64,000 nucleotides of DNA from Blepharisma stoltei. Taxonomy: Eukaryota; Ciliophora; Heterotrichea; Heterotrichida; Blepharismidae. The translations under genes were made by a program, and so were the position numbers. The notes under the pieces were generated by a model. It saw only the letters and a list, made by a program, of their open reading frames with translations, did no database searches and was not told where the DNA came from. Within the stretch, counting starts at the first letter, position 1, and every line of letters starts with the position of its first letter. Positions 1-9,691 of the stretch are shown piece after piece. The DNA is taken from NCBI GenBank assembly GCA_914767885.1, contig CAJZBQ010000032.1:558001-622000 (forward strand), in the 5' to 3' direction.

Positions 1-77
1 ATATTTTTACATAAAATCTAGAAATTTAAAATATGAAGAGTTTCTTTGGATTTTATATATTCTAGGTCTAATTAATA

Positions 78-857
78 CTAACTGCAATTAGGAAAAGTAA
101 ACCCACCGCATGCAAGTAAAACTATAAAGCCTATCACAACAAGCAAAATTGCAATAATAATCAAGCTGAGTTTGAAGTTTTTTCACCACATATGTCTTTT
201 AACTCTTGTAGAAGTTTTTCTCAAAGTGACGGCTTGATCACTCATATATGCTGTCTTGCTAACCAAAAGCTCAATTTTATCTCCTCGGGCAAGAACTTTA
301 TCAATATTTTCAATCATAACGTCTCTTGTCTTATCTAGCGTTTGCCTGACAATCTTCAGTTTATCTGCATTAGGATCTGTGTTAAAAAACTCCATTCTCT
401 GTTTCATTATATACTTAATTATAAATATTAAAAAATTTGGCATAGTATTTACCCCTAAGTTTTTAACAGAAAAGAGAAATATTTAAGTCAATAATAATTT
501 ATAGACTCTCTACTTAGATATATCTTCAAATTGCTTGCTGGCAGAAAATCCAATAGCTTTTTGAGCTTCTTCACCGAATTTTGCCTGGAATTTTTCTCTT
601 AAGTCGAATAAGAAATTGTAAGCAGCTCTATTTGAGAAAGCAGCATCTGTCATACATAGATATGTGAAGCCAGAATCATTATGATAATGGAAAATATACT
701 TATCTTCATAGGAATATGATATTGAGGAGTTTGGCTTTATTTTTTGAAGTATTTTTAGAGCCATCAGTTGAAAATTGCCTTCAGCCAGAGAGACTTCTGC
801 AAGGGGTGTAGGATTATTGTCATTTGCGACAAGAGCATATATAATTGATGATGACAT
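78..857 (-). CDS. VAMP7: VAMP7-like longin R-SNARE (interrupted by a 99-bp IES)
   Basis: Membrane-fusion SNARE of the endolysosomal/secretory pathway. Residues 1-115 (857-513) form a longin domain (MSSSIIYALVA start, FLFDLREKF). After a 99-bp interruption at 412-510 comes the linker YIMKQRMEFFNTDPNADKL, very typical of VAMP7, then the R-SNARE helix with the zero-layer arginine in DKVLARGDK. The helix continues through TGA=Trp into a C-terminal membrane anchor ([20 protein letters not shown]) and stops at TAG. Removing the insert leaves 226 residues, close to the family's ~220. Without TGA=Trp the anchor would be lost. Family assignment is firm; the boundaries of the insert are inferred. Confidence 0.9.
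412..510. mobile_element. Short IES (99 bp) in the VAMP7-like gene
   Basis: The six-base direct repeat TACTTA occurs at 412-417 and 511-516. The segment between has in-frame stops on the coding strand, and deleting one repeat unit gives the uninterrupted sequence EDISK-YIMKQRM. It also starts GT and ends AG on the coding strand, so a 99-nt intron is possible, but every other clear intron here is 15-16 nt. Confidence 0.65.
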
Positions 858-1176
858 TTCTTGTAAATTATGGCATTGAAATCAATTGATTACAGATAAA
901 AATTTAATGAATTCTGCTAATTATTAAAAAGGCTTTTATTTTCAATTAATTCAGCAAGCAATTTTAATCTTTTTGAAAATAATCGAAAGTTCTTAAATAT
1001 GCATTAGAACGTTGTAAATTTGAATCATCTAAAATAGTAAGCTACTTTGAGCAAATGACCATCTTAAATTCTAAATTTCAATGCTTTTTAACTTAGAAGC
1101 TTTGAGCTTTCAAAAAGATACCAACACACACAGTTTTAGAAAAATGTAATATATCATATTCAAAATACATTATAAA
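858..1176. other. Divergent intergenic region, AT-rich
   Basis: This 319-bp spacer separates the start of the VAMP7-like gene (minus) from the TPR/IQ gene (plus). I see no ORF, RNA gene or repeat in it. It presumably carries both promoters. Confidence 0.6.
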
Positions 1177-2715
1177 ATGTCAAATAAAAGATTAGTTGAT
1201 TCAGCTTTAGGCGTAATTTATAATTAGAGCCAAGCAGTTGCCTTTAATTACAATAAGCTCGCAGTCGAATGTATGAAATCAAATAACCTCGAGCTTGGCT
1301 TAGACTTACTTCAAAAAGCATATAAGATTACAAAAAATCTTCCATCAAATAGTAATCATCTTCTCAAGCTAACAACCCTCAATAATTTAAGCTGCGCTTA
1401 TATGAGAATAAGCAGCATAAAGCAGGCCAAAGAAATTCTTAATGAAGCTTTGGAAGTTGCCTCCACATTATCTACAGGATACAAAGAAATTGCTAGCACC
1501 TATTTGAATATCAGTGCAATTGAATCCTCATTTGGATTTCACAAGGAATCACTAGCCCACGCACAAAAAGCCTTAAAAACCCTTCAAGAAAATAACGAAA
1601 ACAGCTCATCAACAGCGATAATTGCATTTTATAATATCGGTTCTGAACAGCTTCAGTTGGGAATTATAGAAGGACTTGACAACTTAAAAACGAGCTATGA
1701 CTTAGCAAACTCAAATTTATCACCTAACGAGCCTTTAATTGAATATATCAAAAATAACTATGCCGATGCTTGCTTAAAATACAAAAAAGTCCCAAAAGCC
1801 GAGAAAATTATGCCGAATTTCAGAATAAAATCCAAAACTTCTGCTCAGAATTTCGACCACTTAAATTCACAAAAAATGATTTATAAAAGCCAAAAAACGT
1901 CTGAGTCTTCATCACATCCTAAAATAAAGGCAACACGGGCTGAAATCAGCGTAGCTAAAGGAGGGTCTTGTGATTATTCTAAAGGTGACGACAATTGAGC
2001 TATGAAAGTTGGCAGCCAAAAGAAATTAAAGCCATCGCCGAGGATGACTGAAGGACTTAAAAAAATCAAGCCAAAAGAGCCTGACGGAAAAGTACTAAAA
2101 TCGAGATCTGGAAGGAAAATCAGGGTTCTTCAAAAGCAGTCTACAAGTGAAAAAAATTCTCAAGCTTCAAGCGAAGGTTCGCTCATAAAAAAAGTTGAAT
2201 CCCCAAAGCCAGAAATGGATAGAATTACTTCAATAAGCGAAAAAATCGAAAGCCTTAAGAGACAGCTGTGCAAGTTCGAAGAGGTTTGCAAACCTTTAAA
2301 AGCAATGGACTTAGAGTCTTTGGATTCTCAAGCATCATCCGATAGAATTATTACTATTAGAGATAAAAGCGCAAGAATTATACAAAATAGTGTCAGGAAA
2401 TGGCTGAAACATATAAGCACAACAAGAGAGCATACAAATTCGTTAGAAAATCAAAATTTAGAGGATTTTCGCTATAAAAAAGAACAAAACTCATTGAAAA
2501 ACCTTATAAAGCAGCATGAAAGAAGCTCTGATGTAAGCAGCTCAGATAAAGATGGTGAGACTCCAAATAAAACAGAAAATCCACTTTTTGTTAGGGTTAA
2601 CGGCTATAATTCGCAAACAATTTCTAATAAAATCAGCTTGAAATCTCACGCTAAAGCATACGAAAATCTCCGAAGGCATAAAATCAAGTACGATAGCGTC
2701 AAACCTGTTCAATAA
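1177..2715 (+). CDS. TPR-repeat protein with an IQ motif
   Basis: The first exon starts at ATG 1177, followed by a 15-nt intron at 1213-1227 (gtaatttataattag). TGA at 1996 is Trp, joining what would otherwise look like two ORFs. The product is 507 residues. Roughly residues 15-190 are helical TPR-like repeats (LNNLSCAYMRISSIKQAKEI, TYLNISAIESSFG, AIIAFYNIGSEQLQLGI). The C-terminal half is basic and Ser-rich, with an IQ-type calmodulin-binding motif ARIIQNSVRKWLKH near residue 380. The specific role is unknown; TPR/IQ proteins in ciliates are often cytoskeletal or ciliary, which is only a guess here. Confidence 0.8.
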
Positions 2716-2913
2716 TTAATAAAAATTTTGAGTTAATAAATAAACATTATTTATTAATGATTCGAATAATTCTAGCAAGCCTGATGCTCTTTACAAGTCT
2801 ACTCTTAAGTAATTAATTTTTTTTGTACCTAATCCATAATATAAACCATTCTTATGCACATTTTTGTATATCTACTTTTATTTTTCATCTCATAAAAACC
2901 AATTAGATCAACA

Positions 2914-3805
2914 ATGGATCTAGACTTACTTAAAGAAAACCTCTATATGTCCTTAGAAGATTCAAGGGATGACTCTATAAAGCTTTCAATTCTCAAGTGC
3001 TTCTACATACAATTAGTTAAATATCGCGTATCCAGAAGACCAACCAAATCTATTTTATTTACAGATATCCCTGAATTATATCGTCGATCATTTAAATCTA
3101 ACCGAAACAGCCGAAATTTCAATAATTGCAGCTCGCCACCACTAATGCAAGCTTTATCTGACCCTTTCAAGCGCACCAGCTCAGACGAAATAAAGCTAGG
3201 ATTGAATAGCCTTGACGATATAGGCTGAAAACAGAAAAATAAATTATGTAAATCATAATCAGACAGTGATGAAGAATATGATTTAATCAGGAAAAACTTT
3301 TTATTCTTGTTTTCTATCCACCGCACTCAAGAAGGCGCAAGAGTGCATAATGGAACTCATGAAATACACAAGTCGAATATTAAACAATTTTTTCTGGACT
3401 GCTCAATATCGTCGTTGCGGATGCTAGATATAGCAATGTGCAATATTCAAGATACTTTATGAGTCAATTTATCTGATTTCACTAGGTGTATAGAGGAGTT
3501 CCAGAAGTTTATCATGGAATACTCAACTATTTTAGCGCAAGATCCTGTTTTCAGGGCCAATATCACGATGCAGCTTCTTTTATGTAATTATAAACTTAGT
3601 CTTCTTTCGATTTGTCGATATCCGCAGAAGAAATTTATTAGACAAAGTAGGCCTTGAAATAGCTTTAAGTATGGCGTCAAAGAAAAAACGCAGCAAAACT
3701 AATTTTACTGACCTTGTAAACTTTTCATTTTCAAAAGTTGAAGAAATTACTGGAGAACCCAAAATTGAGATTTCCTTTGAAGAATTTGAACAAGCTTTAC
3801 AATAA
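2914..3805 (+). CDS. Protein of unknown function, two tiny introns
   Basis: Begins MDLDLLKENLYMSLEDSRDD. TGA codons are read as Trp, and two introns, 3248-3262 (gtaaatcataatcag, 15 nt) and 3584-3599 (gtaattataaacttag, 16 nt), keep the frame open to TAA at 3803, giving 286 residues. The C-terminus is MASKKKRSKTNFTDLVNFSFSKVEE followed by acidic residues. I recognise no domain. The exon-intron structure and length make it a real gene; the function cannot be assigned from sequence. Confidence 0.7.
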
Positions 3806-3851
3806 ATATATTGTTATAATTCCTTAAGTTAATCTAAACTGTTTTGCCAGT

Positions 3852-4580
3852 TTATAGAAGCACACAGCAGGATGGTCGATAGACTCCGATTTTTTTGTAA
3901 GAGTTGAGAAACTTTATCTGGTAAAAATTCAGGGCTCCCTGCCTATGTTTTCTGATCAGACTCACTGCGTGATTCGGATCCAAGCCAGCTTCTATCAGAG
4001 CGATAGCCACTAGCACAGGAGCCCTTCCCAGCCCAGCCAGACAATGCACGGCTATGCATGGCGATTTTCCTTGTGTGACCTTAATTTTTCCATTCTCAAA
4101 AAATGTGTTCTTCACCAAACTGAGCCACTTGAGGATTACTGCTTTAGGAGGAGCTGATCCATCAGTAAAATTCAATTTCTACTTACTCACCCCCTCATTG
4201 AGTGAACAGTAAAATTTATATACTTTAAAATGCAATTTGCTTAAATTTTAGCAGAATTAGCTAGAGATTTCATTATAATAATTATCATTTATATATCAAA
4301 ATATTTTTCATAAAAAATTTTTAGGGTGGTTTTTGGGTAAAAAATCGAGATTTTTCCAATGGTTTGTTCGCTCACGGGGGAAGTTAGTTCTTACATGGAT
4401 TTCAATTCCTCTCTCTTCGAAAACTCTATCATCATACATCCCCTCACATGTTCTAGCTAAATGAACCACTCCTAAATGCTCGAGCTCTTCAGCATAAATT
4501 TCAGCATTTTCGTCGGAAGGTGCATCCATCACAATAAATTTTAATCCTCCGCTCGAAATCAATGAAGGTTTGTTAATCAT
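3852..4580 (-). CDS. PTP4A: PRL-type (PTP4A) protein tyrosine phosphatase
   Basis: Prenylated dual-specificity phosphatase of the PRL family. The signature loop is HCLAGLGRAPV (catalytic Cys and Arg, with the Ala after Arg that marks PRLs); the general-acid region reads LNFTDGSAPP; the C-terminus ends in the CaaX box CVLL after a second Cys, predicting membrane attachment. The gene is split by a 201-bp IES lying inside an intron. After excision the intron is exactly 15 nt (gtaagaac-ta-agtag) and the exons join as IEIH-KLNFTDG. The product is 170 residues against ~173 for animal PRLs. Identification is very secure. Confidence 0.93.
4184..4384. mobile_element. MITE-like IES (family A) inside a 15-nt intron of the PRL gene
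   Basis: It is bounded by TA at 4184-4185 and 4385-4386. The inverted termini are CTCACCCCCTCATTGAGTGA on the left and GTTCGCTCACGGGGGAAG on the right. The right end also carries the family A subterminal block (ggtggtttttgg ... ccaatggtttg). Deletion leaves a perfect 15-nt GT..AG intron. Confidence 0.85.
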
Positions 4581-5409
4581 TTCTCATTTATATTGCAATG
4601 GGATCGATTGATTATTTTTGATAATTATTTATCAATTACATAAAATATTTAGGAAAGACTTAACAGAAATATCGCATCATATAAGCAATTGATTTAATTA
4701 AAAGTTGTTTTTGTCCATAAATATAATATAACTTATATTTTATGCTAATTGATAATTTTCATTGTTGTCGAGCAATAGTTGTATAGAATTTGTAAAAGCG
4801 GATATATAATCATTATTATTAATCCCTAAAGAATAAAATAGAAATTTCAATTAATGTATTATTGGCTCAAAGCTAATTATCATTATTATCTTTATATAAG
4901 TCAAAGCCCGAACAAATAGATCATTAAATATCAGTCAGAAATTGCTCAGGCTAATAAATTAGTCGAACTAGATACCCATATAAAATAAAGATGCTATGCT
5001 AGTTACCTTAAATTAATAGAATAAATTAAAAGATATCTTTTACTTAATTAATTTTAGCATGAAATTGATAAGTCTCCTAATCTTAAATGCTCAATTTTCT
5101 TTATTGAAAAGCATTGATACTAATACTTTCAGGGTAAAAAGATAGAATTTTCACATAATGAAAGAAGATCTTAATAATTAGCAACAACTGAGAGTTATTA
5201 TTTTATTTTTTTAAATTATAAAATACTGAGAGATGAAATGATGATTAATTAAGCACCCTTATTCACTGATAAGTGTTGGATGCCAAATATTAAGTTATTA
5301 AGTTATCAAGTAAACAACTAAATGGTGTTGATTAAATTGGATCAATATGAAACCAGCAAATTCAAAAAATTGATACATTCTAACAGTGACATAAATTACA
5401 AAAATATTA
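4581..5409. other. AT-rich intergenic region (~830 bp)
   Basis: Lies between the PRL gene start and the PX gene start. There is no convincing ORF under the TGA=Trp code and no inverted repeat of the kinds seen elsewhere. It is likely promoter sequence for both genes plus unassigned DNA. Confidence 0.5.
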
Positions 5410-5835
5410 ATGGAAATAAGTATTCCAGGATTCAGAGAAGTAAAAGTTGGGAGCAAGAATTATATTCTCTACACTATAGAAATCGTATTCGGAGAATGGC
5501 GAAACACTATAGAGAAAAGATATTCTGAGCTGTTAGAACTCCATCAAGTTATGAAACTTATGAGAAGGGTTTTAAGCAAGCCACTTCCTCATTTCCCTGG
5601 ACAAATGATATGGAAGCAAGTGTTCAAAAAATTGAAACCTGAAGAGATAAATAAAAGAAAGGAAGATTTAGAACGGTATTTGCAAGACCTCGTCAGAACT
5701 GACTGTGCAGCAAATAGCCGATTCTTTGTAGAGTGGATGGGCATCCCTCAAAGAGTTAGAAATGAATGGATTGCTGGAGCACATTGGGAAGGAAGAAATA
5801 ATATTCTTGCTCAGCAACTACAGTTAGTAAAGTAA
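5410..5835 (+). CDS. PX (phox homology) domain protein
   Basis: A 141-residue protein that is almost entirely one PX domain, a phosphoinositide-binding module of endosomal trafficking proteins. Visible hallmarks are the RYSELLELHQ motif, in which R and Y normally contact PI3P, and the proline-rich turn PLPHFPGQ. The helical part EINKRKEDLERYLQDLV follows as in sorting nexins. No SH3, BAR or other partner domain is attached. The start at 5410 directly precedes the first PX strand; an overlapping ORF beginning at 5322 is in another frame and is not coding. Confidence 0.85.
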   Translation: MEISIPGFREVKVGSKNYILYTIEIVFGEWRNTIEKRYSELLELHQVMKLMRRVLSKPLPHFPGQMIWKQVFKKLKPEEINKRKEDLERYLQDLVRTDCAANSRFFVEWMGIPQRVRNEWIAGAHWEGRNNILAQQLQLVK

Positions 5836-6103
5836 ATTTCGTAAATATTTATTAAAAATGGCTTACAAAATAATTCAAATAATGGGTTTAAAAATTATAT
5901 TTTTGGCAACTTCTTAAATGTTTTAGTTATCAGATTCATTTAATACAAATGTTTTAATATGAACAAGAAAATGATATAAAAAGATAATTTTAAGTATTTT
6001 TGTTTTTAATTGATATAAAATAAATCATTATATAATTGCTACTCATTGAAAAATACATATCCTTCAAAAAGCAATTAAATAATTTAATTTTATAAATAAT
6101 TAT

Positions 6104-8923
6104 ATGAAAACTTGTGCTTATTGCAAAAGAATAATTTTTTCTGGCGATAGACATGATTTATTCTGTGTACAACGAATCAAACATTTGGGTGACACTGGAG
6201 AACAGAAAGAAATAGAAGCCTCAATAGGCTTTAAAAATAATCTTGGAGATATGAATTGCTTTCTAAATGCAGCTCTGCAAGCATTGTAAATCTTATTTAG
6301 ATGGCACATTACACCTATAAAAGAAAATATTTTGGGATGCAGTTTGCATTGCCCCTCTAATAGAAATCATTGGTGCATTCTTTGTGGCATTAAGAAAATT
6401 TTTCAAGAAATCAATGAAATGGCGAGAAAATCCAACCAAGTAAATTTTGATGCAAGTGAACTTAGAAGCAATTTAGCTAGTCTGCATATCGAATCAGGTG
6501 AATTTAAGCTTAATTCATCAGCAGACAGCATGGAAGTGTTAATTGAAATATTAAATACCATGCACAATGCCTATATTCATAATGACTCCATGAATGCTTC
6601 AAATATTTTGTGTGAACCAAAATGCCCTTCGCATTTCACATTTGATTTTCAAATTGAAGAAAAATCAATTTGTGCTTGTCAAGCTGAAAATATTACACAA
6701 TGAGATTATTGCACTTTTTCACATCCATTTTATATCAATGATATATTAGAAGAAAGCAAAAAAATTAATTCAAGTATTCTTATGAGGGTTGATATGGAAG
6801 AAATCAATAATTTTGTGGGAAACTCTAGCGTTGTGCCCTTTAAATTTAGGTTGGCAGATTTTATTAAAGCACAATGAAGGGATAATGTTGTAAAAAAATG
6901 TGCTGGGGATAGAGAAAATTGTAGATATAACTCTTCAACAAAGGAATTGAGACTCACTCCCCCCCCTTTAAATTTGAACAAAAAATTTTGTTCCAATTTA
7001 AAGGGGGTTAATTTTTTTTTTTAAAAAAAAAAATCAACAAAAAAAAAATTCAAAAATTTTTATCGAATTAGATTAATAAATTCGTTTAATAAAATGCTAT
7101 TTACTCTTTATCCTTTAAAACAAAACAAGATATAACTAATTTTCATTATTAGTTAATAAGCCATATTAATCGGTATCAAAATTATTTACACAAAAATTAT
7201 TATTTTTATTGATAAAAAAAACATTTTTAGAAAATTTATCGATCAAAGTGCTAATTTTGTTTAAATGAGATGTTATTTATACTCTATTCTTTACAATAAA
7301 GCAAGAAATAAGTAAGTTTTGAAATTTTATAAAGAATTCACATTGAATATATATCAAAACTATTTTAAATAAAAAATTTTTTGAAAAATTTTTTAAAAAA
7401 AAAAAAAATTAATTTTTTTTTAAAATTTAGCAATTAAGGACAATAAATTTATTTAAATAAGATGCTCTTTATACTCTCTTCTTTAAACAAGAGCAAGCTA
7501 TAACTAAATTTTTAATTTTAGTTAAGAAGAACATTTAACTTATATCAAAACTTTTTATATAAAAATTATATATAATTTTTTATTATAAAATTAAATTTTG
7601 TTCCAGTTTTAAAGGGGGTTAATTTTACAAAAAAGTGGAAATTTTACCTATATTTTGTTCCAATTTAAAGGGGGAGTGAGAACAATTCCACGATTTCTGA
7701 TATTTCAATTAGTGTGAAATGATATTTATCAGAAAAGACTTGATATTTTGAAAGTAATTACAAGTATTTCTGGTTCTATTAACGTAGAATCAATTTATGC
7801 CAATATAAATCAGCAATGCTATAATCTTCATAGCATGATAATTTATGGACTTGGACACTATATATATTGTTTTCGCAATAAACGAAGAAATCAATGATAT
7901 AAATGTGATGACGATAAAGAATCAATTATTGGTGAAGGAAAATGAGAGGATTTTATTGAAGATATGATAAACTCAAAGCAGTATCCTGTTGGGCTGTTTT
8001 ATGAAATGTCAAATTTAATGGATAATTATGAATTATCAGATTCGAAACTTTTGGAGCTCGAAAGACATTGCCTCTTTGATGATCTTGAAGAAGGACCAAA
8101 AGAACCAGACACAAATCAAGATCCCACACTAGTTCGGCCTACACCCAGCATAATCAATGAGCCTCCCAAACAAATTGTATACCAAATTCCTGAAAGGCAA
8201 ATGTGAACATGCAAATGCGGGCATGAAAATGAAATTAATTGGAGCCTCTGCAGTAAATGCAGCTCCCTCAAAGCTGGAGAAGTTGGCTGAGTCTGCAATA
8301 GCTGCACCTTTATAAATGACATTAACCTCTCCATTTGTGAATCTTGTGGCCAAGAAAAGTTTGAGCATATTACATCTCCAAATTTATGAAGATGCATTAT
8401 ATGCAGCTTTGAAAATTCAATAAATTCAACTATTTGCAGCTCGTGCAAAAATTCAAGGTTAGGGGAATCTTGAAAATGCAAATATTGTGCCACTCCAAAC
8501 TCTTCAAGAGCTTCTATGTGCAAAAATTGTAGGAATAAAAAAGAAGAATCTATTGATAGATGTGAAAGATGTGGGAAGCAGACACCTAATTTAAAAATTT
8601 GCCTTGATTGTAGAATAAGAGCGAACGGTTATAATAATCGTTGTGAGCCAGCTTCACAAAATCATGTAAAATTTTGCTTCAAATGCAATAAGGTACTAAT
8701 AAACTGATTGTGCAATTATTGTGAAGCTAGGATTGAGCAATCAAACTATAATGGCTTTTGTCCATATTGCAATAAAAAAGATATAGACTTTCCCACTCTT
8801 TGTGAAAGCTGCTCGAAAATATGTTGGGTTTGCAGTTGCGGAAGATGTAATATTGGATTAGAATATCAATGTATCTACTGCAAACTTTACAAGTCACTTT
8901 CAATTAATCGGCCAAGGTATTAA
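6104..8923 (+). CDS. USP53/54-like ubiquitin hydrolase with zinc-finger array
   Basis: Ubiquitin-specific protease fold followed by about four RanBP2-like fingers and further CxxC pairs. The Cys box is NLGDMNCFLNAALQALWHI, close to the USP53/54 form (NSCFLN..LQVLWH); a 15-nt intron (gtaaatcttatttag, 6288-6302) splits ALW. After a 729-bp MITE the catalytic core resumes with IPRFLIFQLVWND and the His box YGLGHYIYCF...WYKCDDD. The fingers begin WTCKCGHENEINW, WVCNSCTFIND, WRCIICSFEN and WKCKYCATPN, and their tryptophans are mostly TGA codons. The product is 691 residues with both catalytic Cys and His present. It may edit or bind ubiquitin chains; the linkage is unknown. Reading frame and family are secure. 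Confidence 0.85.
6949..7677. mobile_element. MITE (family B, 729 bp) inside the USP exon, with internal tandem repeats
   Basis: The termini are CTCACTCCCCCCCCTTTAAA and its inverse TTTAAAGGGGGAGTGAG. The flanking repeat is GAGA (6949-6952 and 7678-7681) rather than TA. The left end is a hairpin (TIR, short spacer with aaaaaattttg, inverted TIR), and the right end has two direct copies of the TIR arm. The interior holds three diverged ~150-bp tandem units (about 7060-7215, 7230-7375, 7420-7570). Deletion gives KELRTIPRFL, the expected USP sequence. Confidence 0.85.
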
Positions 8924-9205
8924 GACTATTTTAACATTGATTAAGCTTATTTTTAATCCTAATTCCTTTGACTAAGCATGATTTCCCACTCATTTACATC
9001 AAGATGTTGGGTTTTCTTGCTGCTGATAATCCTGATATAGTCTTTTGGCGTTATTTCTGATTGACTCCCGCGAGCCAAAATGGGTTTCTACATGGAATTT
9101 CTGAATTTTCACGCGTGAAATCCATCTTTGGCTTGTGTGAGAAATTTAAGCAACTAATAATATACACTAGGGAGCTATTTAAATTCTGAATATTAAAGTA
9201 TTAAC
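8924..9205. other. Intergenic region with an imperfect inverted repeat
   Basis: Lies between convergent ends of the USP and RAP1 genes. It contains an imperfect hairpin at 9070-9139 with arms around agccaaaatgggtttc and gaaatccatctttggct. I do not recognise a known RNA. It may be a decayed element end. Confidence 0.35.
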
Positions 9206-9222
9206 ATTAAATATAAATTAGC

Positions 9223-9657
9223 TTAACTTAACTTAACTTAGTGTCTGGTATTTAAGGTGTCTAGTGCCGCACCCCATAAAAATGGAGTTATAGCGAAAAT
9301 TGATGACGTCGCCGGGCCATCTTGGAAGCGCGATGGTTAGCCCACCGGCCAAGCCTTCACCTGCACTTCGCCCATCTTCGCCGCACATCTCACCCGGCGC
9401 GATGCCGTCGCCCTTGCCCGTACTCAGCTCCTGCGCGTGTTCCGCCTGAGGGTCATCCTCCCTTGGGGATGTGCTGAGAGGTAAAACTCCGAAATCTTGA
9501 ACGCACTGAGGAGCTGTTCCTTTGGTTATCCCCAAAGTTAAACAGCTATTGCTGTGCAGAAGTTCTCGAGAGAAAACCCAAACCCCATAAATAAAATTCC
9601 ATGAGGGAGAGAAAATTAGCAGAGCTAATTTCTCTCGAACCGAATGCCATTTTATTT
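9223..9657 (-). mobile_element. SINE-like retroposon R1 (435 bp)
   Basis: This GC-rich element is flanked by a perfect 17-bp target-site duplication (9206-9222 and 9658-9674). Read on the minus strand it starts near AAAATGGC and ends in a (TTAAG)n tail. It shares long blocks with the element at the right edge of the window (R14), for example ggtgtctagtgccgca and ctcagctcctgcgcgtgttc. It lies just downstream of RAP1. Confidence 0.85.
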
Positions 9658-9691
9658 ATTAAATATAAATTAGCAAAAAAGTTTTATTACG

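Noticed and set aside
412-510. 99-nt GT..AG intron in the VAMP7-like gene
   Set aside because: Possible, but all clear introns here are 15-16 nt, and the exact six-base direct repeat favours DNA excision.
2594-2612. Telomere-like gttagggttaac
   Set aside because: It is a single occurrence in the coding frame of the TPR/IQ gene, not an array or a telomerase-RNA template context.
4581-5409. Reading TAA and TAG as glutamine makes long protein-like frames appear in intergenic DNA (also at 22.3-22.8 kb)
   Set aside because: With no stop codons every frame is open, and several frames of the same DNA looked equally plausible. Stop density there is about what AT-rich random sequence gives, and all confident genes end at TAA or TAG.
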